DNA from: Halorientalis marina
Lineage (GTDB): Archaea; Halobacteriota; Halobacteria; Halobacteriales; Haloarculaceae
Assembly (NCBI RefSeq): GCF_023028345.1
Contig: NZ_CP095487.1
Coordinates: forward strand, 1,426,001 to 1,490,000
Reading direction: 5' to 3'
Length of the DNA stretch: 64,000 nt
How positions within the stretch are numbered: position 1 is the first letter of the stretch; the number at the start of each line of letters is the position of its first letter. Shown here one piece after another: positions 41,191 to 49,418 of the stretch. The position numbers were made by a program, and so were the translations under genes. The notes under the pieces are model-generated. The model was not told where the DNA came from. It worked only from the letters and a program-made list of their open reading frames with translations, and searched no databases.

Positions 41191-42975
41191 TCAGTTTTCG
41201 CCGCCGCTATCCGTTCCGACCGCGGATCGGACGCGCTCGTGAATCGCCTCCCGCCGGCGGTGGCTGGCCTCGCCGTCGAACGGAACCTCGATGACCTGCG
41301 TCCCGTCCCGGCCGACCGAGCGCGCGAACGCCTCGGGGAACGAATCGGGCTCCACCCGGGTGTACTCGAAGCCGAAGAGGTCGCCCGTCGGCGCGAAATC
41401 GAGGCCGTGGGGCGTCTCGAACTGCTCGGTGAACGGCGGGTCGAACTCCTCGATGGGGAGGAGGTGGAAGATACCGCCGCCGTCGTTGTTGACGAGGACG
41501 ACGGTCGCGTCGACGCCACAGCGCGTGATCGAGAGCAGCCCCGTCGTGTCGTGGAAGTACGCGAGGTCGCCGGTCACGAGCACTAGCGGGTCCGCCGTCG
41601 CGCTCCCCGCACCGAGCGCCGTGCTGGTGATGCCGTCGATGCCGCTCGCGCCGCGGTTGCCGAGCACCGTCAGGTCCGCCGCGCGCGGCCGGCCGAACCG
41701 GTCGAGGTCCCGGACCGGCATGCTGTTCGAGACGAACACCGTCGCCGGGTCGGGCGCCCGCTCGGTGACGGCCGTCAGCACCGCGCCCTCGAACGGGTCC
41801 CCGTCCCGAGCGTCGGCCACGAGGTCCCAGTAGTCGCGTTCGGCCGCCGCGAAGCGGTCGCGGTAGGCCGTCGTGCTGCCGTTCTCGACCGCCTCGGTCA
41901 GGCGCTTCGCCAGCCGCGTGGGGTCGGCGACGACGAGGTCGGTCGCGGTGAACTCCGCCTCACGCCAGCCGCCGGCCGGGTCGACGACGACCTGCCGGGC
42001 GGCGTGGTCCCGGAGGTAGTGGCGCAGGACCTTCGAGGTCGGCGAGGCCCCGACCCGGAGGACGACCTCGGGGGCGGGCCAGTCGTCGGCGGCGTCGAGA
42101 TACGAGTCGTAGCCGCCACAGACGGTCACGTCCGCGCGGTCGACGTGGGGACCGAACCGCAGATCGGAGAGCGGGTCCGCCAGCACCGGGAACCCCGTCG
42201 CGGCCGCGAGGTCGGCGAGTGCGTCCGCCGTCCCGGACTCGCGCTCGGGGTCGGCGGGCCCGGCGACGAGCAGGCCGCGGTCCGCCGCGTCGACGGCGTC
42301 CGCGAGCGACTCGACGGTTCCGGCCCCGGGTTCGACTCGTCCCCGGGTCGTCTCCACGAAGGGGCCGTCCCGCCCCTCGATGGCGAGCGGCTCCGAATCG
42401 GCCAGCGCGTCGGGTACGTCGCCCGGCACGTCGACCGGTTCGAGCGGCTTCGCGAAGGGCGCGTTGAGGTGGACGGGGCCGGCGGGCGTCCCTCGTGCGG
42501 TCCCGACGGCGCGAGCGACGGTCGTCCGGAGCGACCGCAGTCGGCGCGCCTCGGGCGCCGGCTCGGGGAGCGTCCGGTAGGCCCGGACCGAATCCCCGTA
42601 CAGTTTCTCCTGGTCGACGGTCTGGTTCGCGCCGCTGTCCTGCAACTCGGGCGGGCGGTCGGCGGTGAGGACCACCAGCGGGACCCGCGACCTGTCGGCC
42701 TCGATCACCGCTGGGTGGAAGTTCGCGGCGGCGGTCCCGGAGGTACAGACGATGGCCGTCGGTTCCCCCGTACGTCGCCCGCGGCCGAGCGCGAAGAAGG
42801 CCGACGAGCGCTCGTCGAGGATGGAGTACGTCTCGATGTCGGGGTGGGCGTCGACGGCGACCGTCAGCGGCGTCGACCGACTGCCCGGCGAGACACAGGC
42901 CGCGGTGACGCCGCTCGCGGCGAGTTCGTCCGCGACGACACGGCCCCACAGCGTGCTCCGGTTGGGCGCGACCAT
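41191..42975 (-). CDS. menD: SEPHCHC synthase (2-oxoglutarate decarboxylase/isochorismate ligase)
   Basis: 594-residue thiamine-diphosphate enzyme adding the succinyl semialdehyde unit of 2-oxoglutarate to isochorismate. MenD features include an N-terminal VADELAASGVTAACVSPGSR, LDERSSAFFALG, the ADRPPELQDSGANQT motif and the C-terminal TPP region LGNRGASGIDGITSTALG and LVLVTGDLAYFHD with VNNDGGGIFHLLP. Its 5' end is three bases from menF, so the two are co-transcribed. Convergent with the DnaJ gene. Confidence 0.95.
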   Translation of the reverse strand: MVAPNRSTLWGRVVADELAASGVTAACVSPGSRSTPLTVAVDAHPDIETYSILDERSSAFFALGRGRRTGEPTAIVCTSGTAAANFHPAVIEADRSRVPLVVLTADRPPELQDSGANQTVDQEKLYGDSVRAYRTLPEPAPEARRLRSLRTTVARAVGTARGTPAGPVHLNAPFAKPLEPVDVPGDVPDALADSEPLAIEGRDGPFVETTRGRVEPGAGTVESLADAVDAADRGLLVAGPADPERESGTADALADLAAATGFPVLADPLSDLRFGPHVDRADVTVCGGYDSYLDAADDWPAPEVVLRVGASPTSKVLRHYLRDHAARQVVVDPAGGWREAEFTATDLVVADPTRLAKRLTEAVENGSTTAYRDRFAAAERDYWDLVADARDGDPFEGAVLTAVTERAPDPATVFVSNSMPVRDLDRFGRPRAADLTVLGNRGASGIDGITSTALGAGSATADPLVLVTGDLAYFHDTTGLLSITRCGVDATVVLVNNDGGGIFHLLPIEEFDPPFTEQFETPHGLDFAPTGDLFGFEYTRVEPDSFPEAFARSVGRDGTQVIEVPFDGEASHRRREAIHERVRSAVGTDSGGEN

Positions 42976-42978
42976 GCG

Positions 42979-44415
42979 TCACTCGGCTCCGTTCGTCCGG
43001 CGGTCGCTCCCGTCGGTACCGTCCGGCCGTCGGTCTCCCTCACCGACGCCGTCGGTCCCGTGCCCGTCGTCCCCACCGTTCTCCAGTTCGTCCAGGATGG
43101 GGCGATACTTGGGCTGGACCTCCTCCCACTCTTCCTCGGGGTCGCTGTCGGCGACGATGCCGTTGCCGGCGAAGAGGGTCGCCGAGCGGCCGCCGGCGAC
43201 GCCCGAGCGGATGCCGACGGCGAACTCGCCGTCGCCGGCGCCGTCGAACCAGCCGACGGGCGCGGCGTACCAGCCCCGCTCGAACGTCTCGGTCTCGCGG
43301 ATGACGTCCCAGGCGCGGTCCGGCGGGAGGCCGCCGACCGCCGGCGTGGGGTGGAGCGCCTCCACGATGTCCAGCACGTGGCCGTCGGCGTCGAGGTCGG
43401 CCGTGATCGGCGTCTCGAGGTGCTGGATGTTCGTCAGTTTCCGGACGCCCTGCTCGCCAGCCTCGACGCGGCCAAGCGGCGCCAACTGCTGGCGGATCGC
43501 GTCGGTGACGAGCTGCTGTTCGTGCTGGAGCTTCTCGCTTTCGACGAGCGACTCGGCGTAGTCGGCGTCGGCTTCGGGCGTCCCCCCGCGCGGGACCGAG
43601 CCGGCGAGCGCCTCCGTCCTGACGGTCCGGCCGTCCATCCGCACGAGCCGCTCGGGCGTCGGGCCGAAGAAAGCACCGTCGTCGGTCGGCTGGACGAGGA
43701 AGCGATAGCAGTTCGGGTAGGTCCGGCGCAGGCGTTCGAGCGTGGCGAGCACGTCCACCTCGGCGCCGAGGTCGACCCCGAGCGCCGTCGCGAGGACGAC
43801 CTTCCGGAGGTCGCCGGCCTCGATGCGCTCGATGGCCCGCTCGACCTGGTCCGTCCAGACCGCCTTCGAGGGCGTGACGCGGGTCGAGACGACGCCCGGC
43901 GGGCCGCCACTGGGACACATCTTCGGGAGGGACGAGAGGTCGGCTTCGAGGTCGTCGAGGTCCGCCTCGACGCGCTCGGCCGACGAGTCCGGGCCGTACT
44001 CGCGGACGGTCAGCCACGTGGTGCCGTCCGCACGCGTCAGCTGGACGCGCGGGAGCGTGAACGCGGCCGCTGGGAACCCCTCCCAGGGACCCGTCGGCTC
44101 GTGGTTCTCGTTGAACGCCATGCCGCCGAGCAGTCGGGGTCGCGTCTCGGTCGGACCCGCACGGTCTACCGACTCGAAGACGGCGTTCGCGGCGCGCCGC
44201 AGTTCGTCGAACCGGTCGGCACCGCTGGCGGTGAGCCGGACCGCGGCGCCGCTGCCGGCGATCTCCAGCCCGTCGGGTGCCGCCCAGTGGACTCGCGGCG
44301 TGGGCTGGCTCGACAGGAACGCGCGGTAGGATACGTCCGGGACCTCGCGGGTGCGACTGACCAGCACCGCACCGTCACGCGTCGCCGCCGTCGCCTCGCG
44401 CTGGGCCGGTTCCAT
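42979..44415 (-). CDS. menF: Isochorismate synthase
   Basis: 478-residue chorismate-using enzyme of the MenF/EntC type, the first step to menaquinone. The C-terminal catalytic domain shows KVVLATALGVDLG, YRFLVQPTDDGAFFGPTPER, TEALAGSVPRGG, SEKLQHEQQLVTDAI, HLETPITADL, LHPTPAVGGLP and FAVGIRSGVAGG. The last 40 residues are a Gly/Asp/Arg-rich tail beyond the enzyme fold. It is the promoter-proximal gene of menF-menD. Isochorismate for siderophores is an alternative use, but the men neighbours make menaquinone the likely role. Confidence 0.92.
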   Translation of the reverse strand: MEPAQREATAATRDGAVLVSRTREVPDVSYRAFLSSQPTPRVHWAAPDGLEIAGSGAAVRLTASGADRFDELRRAANAVFESVDRAGPTETRPRLLGGMAFNENHEPTGPWEGFPAAAFTLPRVQLTRADGTTWLTVREYGPDSSAERVEADLDDLEADLSSLPKMCPSGGPPGVVSTRVTPSKAVWTDQVERAIERIEAGDLRKVVLATALGVDLGAEVDVLATLERLRRTYPNCYRFLVQPTDDGAFFGPTPERLVRMDGRTVRTEALAGSVPRGGTPEADADYAESLVESEKLQHEQQLVTDAIRQQLAPLGRVEAGEQGVRKLTNIQHLETPITADLDADGHVLDIVEALHPTPAVGGLPPDRAWDVIRETETFERGWYAAPVGWFDGAGDGEFAVGIRSGVAGGRSATLFAGNGIVADSDPEEEWEEVQPKYRPILDELENGGDDGHGTDGVGEGDRRPDGTDGSDRRTNGAE

Positions 44416-44519
44416 CTACTAACACTCAGGGTTGGTCCCTCTTGAGAGTGTCCTTCCCGCACCGACACGATACGCCCACAGCCGGGGGCTCGCACCCTCC
44501 CGGCGGCCCTGTGGCCGTC

Positions 44520-45116
44520 TCACCAGTACCGGTCTTCCGCCCACGGGTTCGCCGTCACGGAGTAACCCCGCTCCTCCCAGAAGCCGTGTTCCGGCTCGGT
44601 CAGGAACTCCACGCCGTTCACCCACTTCGCCCCCTTGTAGGCGTAGCGGTGGGGCGTGACGACTCTGAGGGGGCCGCCGTGGTCCGGCGGGAGCGCCTCG
44701 CCGTCGAACTCGAAGGCGAACAGCACTTCCTCGCGCAGACACTGGTCGAGCGGGAGGTCCGTCGTGTAATCGTCCAGCGCCGAGAACATGACGTGACAGG
44801 CGTCGTCGTGGACGCCCGCCCGCTCGGCCAGTGCCGGGAAGGGAACGCCGGCGAACCGGCAGTCGAAGCGACTCCACCCCGTCACGCAGTGGAAGTCCTG
44901 GCGCTGTGTCTCGGTCGGGAGCGCCCTGAAAGCCTCCCAGTCGAGGGTCAGCGGCTCGTCGACGGCCCCCGTCACCGTGAACTCCCAGTCGTCCATGTCG
45001 GGGTCGGGCCGGTTCCCCTTCGAGAGGACCGGGAAGTCGCTCGTCTCCCGCTGTCCCGGCGGCAGTCGCTCGTCCCCGAACTCCCGGTAGAGGTCCGTCA
45101 CGTCCCGGTCGGTCAT
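44520..45116 (-). CDS. Sulfite-oxidase-fold molybdopterin protein (MsrP/YedY-like)
   Basis: 198-residue oxidoreductase molybdopterin-binding domain. The molybdenum-ligating Cys is in FHCVTGWSRFDCRFAGV, and further family parts are LREEVLFAFEFDGEALPPDH, GGPLRVVTPHRYAYKGAKWV and the final GYSVTANPWAEDRYW. It lacks the heme and dimerisation domains of sulfite oxidases and has no export signal, so a cytoplasmic reductase or oxidase of unknown substrate is likely. The longer upstream frame is rejected because it is not protein-like and overlaps the promoter region. Confidence 0.8.
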   Translation of the reverse strand: MTDRDVTDLYREFGDERLPPGQRETSDFPVLSKGNRPDPDMDDWEFTVTGAVDEPLTLDWEAFRALPTETQRQDFHCVTGWSRFDCRFAGVPFPALAERAGVHDDACHVMFSALDDYTTDLPLDQCLREEVLFAFEFDGEALPPDHGGPLRVVTPHRYAYKGAKWVNGVEFLTEPEHGFWEERGYSVTANPWAEDRYW

Positions 45117-45203
45117 ACACCAGTGGAGGGGCCGGGGACTCAAGGACGTGACGGACCCCGTGCGCGCCGAACCAGTAACGATACCGACCAATAATCGTGA
45201 AAG

Positions 45204-45239
45204 GCAAACGTCGATAGGGGTTTTCGCAACTATCGTTTG
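45204..45239. promoter_or_regulatory. Imperfect palindrome, possible operator
   Basis: The sequence gcaaacgtcgatag (45204-45217) and ctatcgtttgc (45230-45240) form an imperfect inverted repeat (cgatag with ctatcg, caaac with gtttg) around aggggttttcgcaa-type spacer. It lies in the divergent region between the sulfite-oxidase-fold gene and the small RHH gene, about 45 bases upstream of the latter's TATA box. Confidence 0.45.
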
Positions 45240-45285
45240 CGTTCGGAGACTGGTTTTTCGCCTCCACTGCAATTTCCCCGCCAAA

Positions 45286-45294
45286 TTTAAATAC
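45286..45294 (+). promoter_or_regulatory. TATA box of the RHH protein gene
   Basis: tttaaatac in GC-rich DNA, 28 to 36 bases upstream of the ATG at 45322, a strong haloarchaeal promoter match. Confidence 0.65.
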
Positions 45295-45321
45295 CCCTCA
45301 GTCAAAGTCGGGAGTGATTAG

Positions 45322-45540
45322 ATGCCGAAAGTAGAGATCACGGTCCCGGAACATCTCGAAATGCAGATCGCTCAGATGGTCGAGAAGGGTGAGTTCCTCA
45401 ACCGCGAGGAGGCCATTGAGGACCTTCTGTCGACCGGAATCAAGGCGTACAAGACGAGTGGCCCGATCGAGGACGACGACGAGCCGGGTGGGTTCGAGGA
45501 AGACGGGATGATGGGCCACGACGACGAGTACGTGTTCTGA
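45322..45540 (+). CDS. Small ribbon-helix-helix-like protein
   Basis: 72 residues. The N-terminal 45 residues (MPKVEITVPEHLEMQIAQMV, then EKGEFLNREEAIEDLLSTGI) match a CopG/Arc-type ribbon-helix-helix fold: a short beta-strand with alternating residues and two helices. The remainder is an acidic Gly/Met tail. Such proteins dimerise and bind palindromic DNA; the imperfect palindrome about 80 bases upstream is a candidate target, suggesting autoregulation. It resembles conserved haloarchaeal DUF7120-type proteins. Strong own promoter. Confidence 0.72.
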   Translation: MPKVEITVPEHLEMQIAQMVEKGEFLNREEAIEDLLSTGIKAYKTSGPIEDDDEPGGFEEDGMMGHDDEYVF

Positions 45541-45668
45541 GCGCCGTGGCATTCGGATGTTGGCGTCGCCGGGACTCCCCGTCGGCGTGGCAGTCGACAG
45601 CACCGCCTCGATCATCCCGGTGAGCCGTCGAAAACGCTTAAACGGGTGTCTCACAAACGATACGACAA

Positions 45669-45947
45669 ATGCACAAGGACGAACTGCTCGAACTCCACGA
45701 GCACATGGTCACGATCATGGAGTACTTCAAGAGCCTCGAGGAGACCGATTCGGAGCTGTTCGAGGGCTACGACGAACTCGACGTGACCCCCAACGACGTC
45801 CACAAATCGAAAAGCGAGCACAAACACGCGGTGTTCGTGCTCGGGAACGCCCTCGCGACCGCGATGAGCGAGGACGAGTTCTCCGACGCCGGCCGCATCA
45901 GCAAACGGATGCAGGAACTCGCCGACGACGCCGAGAGCAAACTGTAG
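45669..45947 (+). CDS. UPF0058 family protein
   Basis: 92-residue, all-helical acidic protein with the family pattern MHKDELLELHEHMVTIMEYF, HKSKSEHKHAVFVLGNALAT and SKRMQELADDAESKL. UPF0058 proteins are conserved in euryarchaea, including methanogens and haloarchaea, but have no established function. It is preceded by a short A-rich stretch but no clear TATA box, and ends three bases before the stop codon of the convergent isomerase gene. Confidence 0.85.
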   Translation: MHKDELLELHEHMVTIMEYFKSLEETDSELFEGYDELDVTPNDVHKSKSEHKHAVFVLGNALATAMSEDEFSDAGRISKRMQELADDAESKL

Positions 45948-45950
45948 GCG

Positions 45951-47021
45951 TCAGTCGTCCGCTGCCGGAGTCGCGTCGGGGGGCGCGATGTCGGCACGAT
46001 CGAGCGGTGGCTCGAAGACGCCCGTCTCCGTGACCACGTAGTCGACCAGTCCCATCGGCGTCGGGTCGAACGCGGGATTGTACACCGGCACGTCCGCCGG
46101 CGCGTTCTGCGTCCCGTAGATCTCCCTGAGCTCCGACGGGTCGCGCTCCTCGATCTCGACGTCCTCGGCGGCAGTCTCCGGGTCGATGGTCGACCGCGGC
46201 GCCGCGACCACGAAAGGAACGTCGTGGCGGTCGGCCAGCACCGCGTGCTTGTAGGTCCCGATCTTGTTGAACACCGCGCCGTCCGCGAACTCGCCCGCTC
46301 CGTCGAGGACGATCCGGTCCGCACCGACGACGACGGCGTCGACGCGCCCCTCCTGCAGACACAGGCCGCTGGCGTTGTCCGGGATCAGTGTCGTCTCCAC
46401 GTCCCGCTCGCGGAGTTCGACGGTCGTGATCCGCGACCCCTGATTCAGCGGCCGCGTCTCGTTCGCGATCACCGACACCTCCTTGCCGGCCTCCTGGGCC
46501 GAGTAGACGACGCCGAGCGCGGTCCCCCAGTCGACCGTCGCGAGCGCGCCGGCGTTGCAGTGGGTCATCACCGTGTCGCCGTCCGAGAGCAGGGTCGCGC
46601 CGTGCTCGCCGATCCGCCTGTTGCGCTCGACGTCGCGGTCACAGACCGCCTTCGCTCGCGTCAGCGTTCGCTCGCGCGCCTCGGCGACCGTCTCGGCCGC
46701 GTCCAGTTCCGCGAGGACGGTCTCGACTTCCCGCGAGAGATTGACCGCCGTCGGGCGCGCGGAGGCGACCCGTTCGGCGTCGTCGCGGACCGCGGCGGCG
46801 AACGCCTCGCAGTCGGTCGCGTCGTTGCGGTGGGCCGCGAGGGCGACGCCGAGCGCGCCCGCGCCGCCGAGTGCCGGCGCACCGCGGACCCGGAGCTTTC
46901 GGATACTCTCGACCAGTTCGTCGACGGTCTCGGCGACGTACGTGGTGTAGGTCCCCGGGAGTTTCGTCTGATCGACCATCGCGACCGCGTCGCGATCGCC
47001 GTCCCATTCGATGGTGCGCAT
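45951..47021 (-). CDS. mtnA: S-methyl-5-thioribose-1-phosphate isomerase family (MtnA-like)
   Basis: 356-residue eIF2B-alpha-related sugar-phosphate isomerase. Catalytic Cys155 (THCNAGALATVDWG) and Asp235 (VGADRI) match Cys160 and Asp240 of B. subtilis MtnA; RGAPALGGAGALGVALAAH and FNKIGTYKHAVLADRH are typical. It converts 5-methylthioribose-1-phosphate, or 5-deoxyribose-1-phosphate, to the 1-phospho-ketose. Ribose-1,5-bisphosphate isomerase is a relative but has a different active-site surround. Divergent from the PfkB kinase gene and 1.7 kb from a class II aldolase gene. The start at 47021 is the family start; nine extra codons are possible upstream. Confidence 0.87.
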   Translation of the reverse strand: MRTIEWDGDRDAVAMVDQTKLPGTYTTYVAETVDELVESIRKLRVRGAPALGGAGALGVALAAHRNDATDCEAFAAAVRDDAERVASARPTAVNLSREVETVLAELDAAETVAEARERTLTRAKAVCDRDVERNRRIGEHGATLLSDGDTVMTHCNAGALATVDWGTALGVVYSAQEAGKEVSVIANETRPLNQGSRITTVELRERDVETTLIPDNASGLCLQEGRVDAVVVGADRIVLDGAGEFADGAVFNKIGTYKHAVLADRHDVPFVVAAPRSTIDPETAAEDVEIEERDPSELREIYGTQNAPADVPVYNPAFDPTPMGLVDYVVTETGVFEPPLDRADIAPPDATPAADD

Positions 47022-47130
47022 ACGTACGAATCGAACCTGCCGATACAAGTGGTTTCCTCCGGCGCGGCCGCCCCGTCCCGGTCGATCCGAATCGAGCTAT
47101 CTTTGACGTGGTTCCTCGAAGTTACTGTCG

Positions 47131-48153
47131 GTGCCGTACGAACGTCTCAGGGACGCGCTCGCGAAGCGGCTCACCCCGACAGTGACGACGTTACCCGACG
47201 GGAGTATCGACCGGTTCTGTAGTATCGGGAGCGGATCGCTCGACGACATTCGGACGCGTTCGACACTCCGGGAAGAGATCGGTCACGAGGGTCGGTCCTC
47301 GTTCCAGATCGACGTCGAGAGTACCGAACCCGGCGGCCAGGCCGTCAACGCCGCCGAACAACTCCACGCCCTCGGGAGCGACGTGACCTGCTACGGGCAC
47401 CTCGACGACGACCTCTTCGCCTCGCTCCCGTTCGAGACCGTCTCGATGGGCACTCCATCGATAGTCTACGCCTTCAACTTCGTCGACGGTGACGTCATGC
47501 TGGCGGAAAACCGTGGAATAGCGGACTGGACGCTCGACGACCTCCGATCCGTCGCCGATCTCTCCGACGTGTTCGGGGTCGATGCGGTCTGCTGTGGCAA
47601 CTGGATTTCGGTCCCCGGTCTGGAGGCGGCGTTTCACGAACTGGGCGCGGCGACGCTCCCGCGCGTGCCGTTCGTTCTCGACCCGGGCGACCTCCTCGGC
47701 GCCCCGGACGAGGGGATCGATGCCCTCCAGCGCGCGCTCGGTGCGCTCCAGGACACGTTCGACGTGGTCCTCGACGCGAACCGGACGGAGATTCGGGCCA
47801 TCGCCTCGACACTGCCGGGTTCGTACGCCGACGACGCCGCTCGGCTGGCCGCGATTCGAGGGGCGACCGACATCACGGCCGCTGTCATGCACGCGCCGGA
47901 CGTGGCGGCGGCCGCGACGCCCGACGGCGACCTGCGTGTCCCGACGCTCGCCGTCGACGAGCCCGCGCGCCACACCGGCGGTGGCGACCACTTCGCTGGT
48001 GGACTGACGTACGCGCTCGCCGCCGGGTGGGACTGGCGACTCGCGCTGGCCTGTGGGAACGTCTGTGCCTCACGGTTCGTCGAAACCGCGGCGACCGCCG
48101 ACATCGAGTCCCTCGTCGACGTTGCCCGACGAGCGGCCGACGACGGGGCGTGA
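47131..48153 (+). CDS. PfkB-family carbohydrate kinase
   Basis: 340-residue ribokinase-like sugar kinase starting with GTG. The N-terminal substrate region is STEPGGQAVNAAEQLHALG (the GG-x-x-N motif); the ATP/anion-hole motif HTGGGDHFAGGLTYAL has catalytic Asp286. A cytoplasmic kinase of a sugar, sugar phosphate or nucleoside; the exact substrate is not evident. The divergent MtnA-type isomerase and a nearby class II aldolase suggest a pentose or 5-deoxypentose. In haloarchaea PfkB enzymes also include ribose-1-phosphate, ketohexokinase and 2-keto-3-deoxygluconate kinases, so caution is needed. Confidence 0.82.
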   Translation: MPYERLRDALAKRLTPTVTTLPDGSIDRFCSIGSGSLDDIRTRSTLREEIGHEGRSSFQIDVESTEPGGQAVNAAEQLHALGSDVTCYGHLDDDLFASLPFETVSMGTPSIVYAFNFVDGDVMLAENRGIADWTLDDLRSVADLSDVFGVDAVCCGNWISVPGLEAAFHELGAATLPRVPFVLDPGDLLGAPDEGIDALQRALGALQDTFDVVLDANRTEIRAIASTLPGSYADDAARLAAIRGATDITAAVMHAPDVAAAATPDGDLRVPTLAVDEPARHTGGGDHFAGGLTYALAAGWDWRLALACGNVCASRFVETAATADIESLVDVARRAADDGA

Positions 48154-48285
48154 CGCCTCGCCGAGCGGTCGCCCAGTGGTCGGCGGCCGTCACGTCCGGC
48201 GGCAAACGAGGCTCCAACGGTCGGGTGGTCCGGGAAGTGGAGCGCTTCGTTCGGACCCGAGCGGCCGAAATCGCGACCGGTCTCT

Positions 48286-48723
48286 TCACGACGATTCGCG
48301 GCCGTCCGCGTCCGCGGGCCGCCCGGCAGCAGGTTCGGTGCGGTCGCTCGCCGTCGCCCACCAGTAGATGCCGACGGCCGTCCCCAGCAGGCCGGCGACG
48401 GTATCCGCGCGCTCGGGCGCTCGTCCGGGGACGTACTGCTGGATGTAGGCGGCCACGGCGCCGACAGCGGTGGACCCGACCGCCGCGAGGAGACCGGCCA
48501 GGCGGGGGTCCCGACAGTCCGCGACGAGTGCGTCGGCGAGCGCCGCCGCCAGGCCGCCGTGACCCAGCAAGTGCAGGAGTTTGTCCGGTCCGAATCGGCC
48601 GAGTTCGGGGTGCCGGGCGAGCGGCACCGGAACTATCGAGCCGACGAGCAGTCCGACGCCGGCGGTCACGGCTCGCAACCATCGCTGTCGCCGTGTGCTG
48701 CCACGTCCGCACATAGCTGTCAT
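48286..48723 (-). CDS. VanZ-like membrane protein
   Basis: 145 residues with about four hydrophobic helices. The motif RFGPDKLLHLLGHGGLAAAL in the first third matches the VanZ-type DK-x2-H-x3-(Y/H)-x-G-L-A signature; the remaining helices are LAGLLAAVGSTAVGAVAAYI and TVAGLLGTAVGIYWW. VanZ-like proteins in haloarchaea are of unknown function and unrelated to antibiotic resistance. The start could instead be three codons later (48714). Convergent with the PfkB gene, 30 bases upstream of nothing obvious on its strand except the aldolase gene behind it. Confidence 0.72.
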   Translation of the reverse strand: MTAMCGRGSTRRQRWLRAVTAGVGLLVGSIVPVPLARHPELGRFGPDKLLHLLGHGGLAAALADALVADCRDPRLAGLLAAVGSTAVGAVAAYIQQYVPGRAPERADTVAGLLGTAVGIYWWATASDRTEPAAGRPADADGRESS

Positions 48724-48752
48724 TCCATCGATAGTCGTCTTTACCCTATCGG

Positions 48753-49379
48753 TTACTGCCCGTACTCGTCGAACTTGTCGGCGACGGCCTCGATCTCGTC
48801 TTCGGGGAGCGGCTCCGGATCGCCGAGCGTCCGCGCCTGGCAGTAGAGCCGAGCGACCGACTCGACGGCGAGTGCGGTCTCGACGGCGTCCGCGAGGCTC
48901 GCGCCGGTCGCGACGACGCCGTGATGGGCGAGGAGGCAGGCCGACGCGTCGGCCTCGGTCAGCGCGGCCACGGCGTTCGCGGCCAGTTCCTCGGTTCCGT
49001 AGGTGGCGTAGTCGGCGACGGGTACCTCGCCGCCGGCGAGCGCGAGCATATAGTGGACCGGCGGCAGCGACTCCCCGAGGACCGAAAGCGTCGTCGCCCA
49101 CGGCGAGTGGGTGTGTGCGACCGCACCCACGTCCATCGCGCGGTAGATGCCTCCGTGCATCGGGGTCTCGCTCGACGGGGCCGGCCGGCCGGCGACCTGT
49201 TCACCGTCTAGCGTCAGCACTGGCACGTCCTCGGCCGTCACGTCCGCGTAGGGGACGCCCGTCGGCGTGATGGCGAACCGATCCCCGTCACGGGCGCTCA
49301 GGTTCCCGGTCCGGCCCGGCGTCAGCGCCGCCAGGTCCGGCAGGTTCTCCACGACGGCCCGCCGTTCTCCGTCCAGCAT
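48753..49379 (-). CDS. Class II (zinc) aldolase, FucA/AraD family
   Basis: 208-residue L-fuculose-phosphate-type aldolase. Zn ligands His89, His91 (AHTHSPWA) and His153 (LLAHHGVV) and catalytic Glu71 (PSSETPMHGGIY) align with His92, His94, His155 and Glu73 of E. coli FucA; the N-terminal RTGNLSARDGD is the phosphate-binding part. It should cleave a 1-phospho-ketose to DHAP and an aldehyde. With the MtnA-like isomerase and PfkB kinase nearby, a substrate such as 5-deoxyribulose-1-phosphate or 5-methylthioribulose-1-phosphate is attractive. Ends 30 bases before the VanZ-like gene on the same strand. Confidence 0.87.
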   Translation of the reverse strand: MLDGERRAVVENLPDLAALTPGRTGNLSARDGDRFAITPTGVPYADVTAEDVPVLTLDGEQVAGRPAPSSETPMHGGIYRAMDVGAVAHTHSPWATTLSVLGESLPPVHYMLALAGGEVPVADYATYGTEELAANAVAALTEADASACLLAHHGVVATGASLADAVETALAVESVARLYCQARTLGDPEPLPEDEIEAVADKFDEYGQ

Positions 49380-49418
49380 CGGTCCGCTCTTCGACGGCGA
49401 GACACATGAACGTGGCCG

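Noticed and set aside
42004-44445. Plus-strand open frame of 813 codons opposite menD and menF
   Set aside because: No domain seen, and the minus-strand proteins are complete MenD and MenF.
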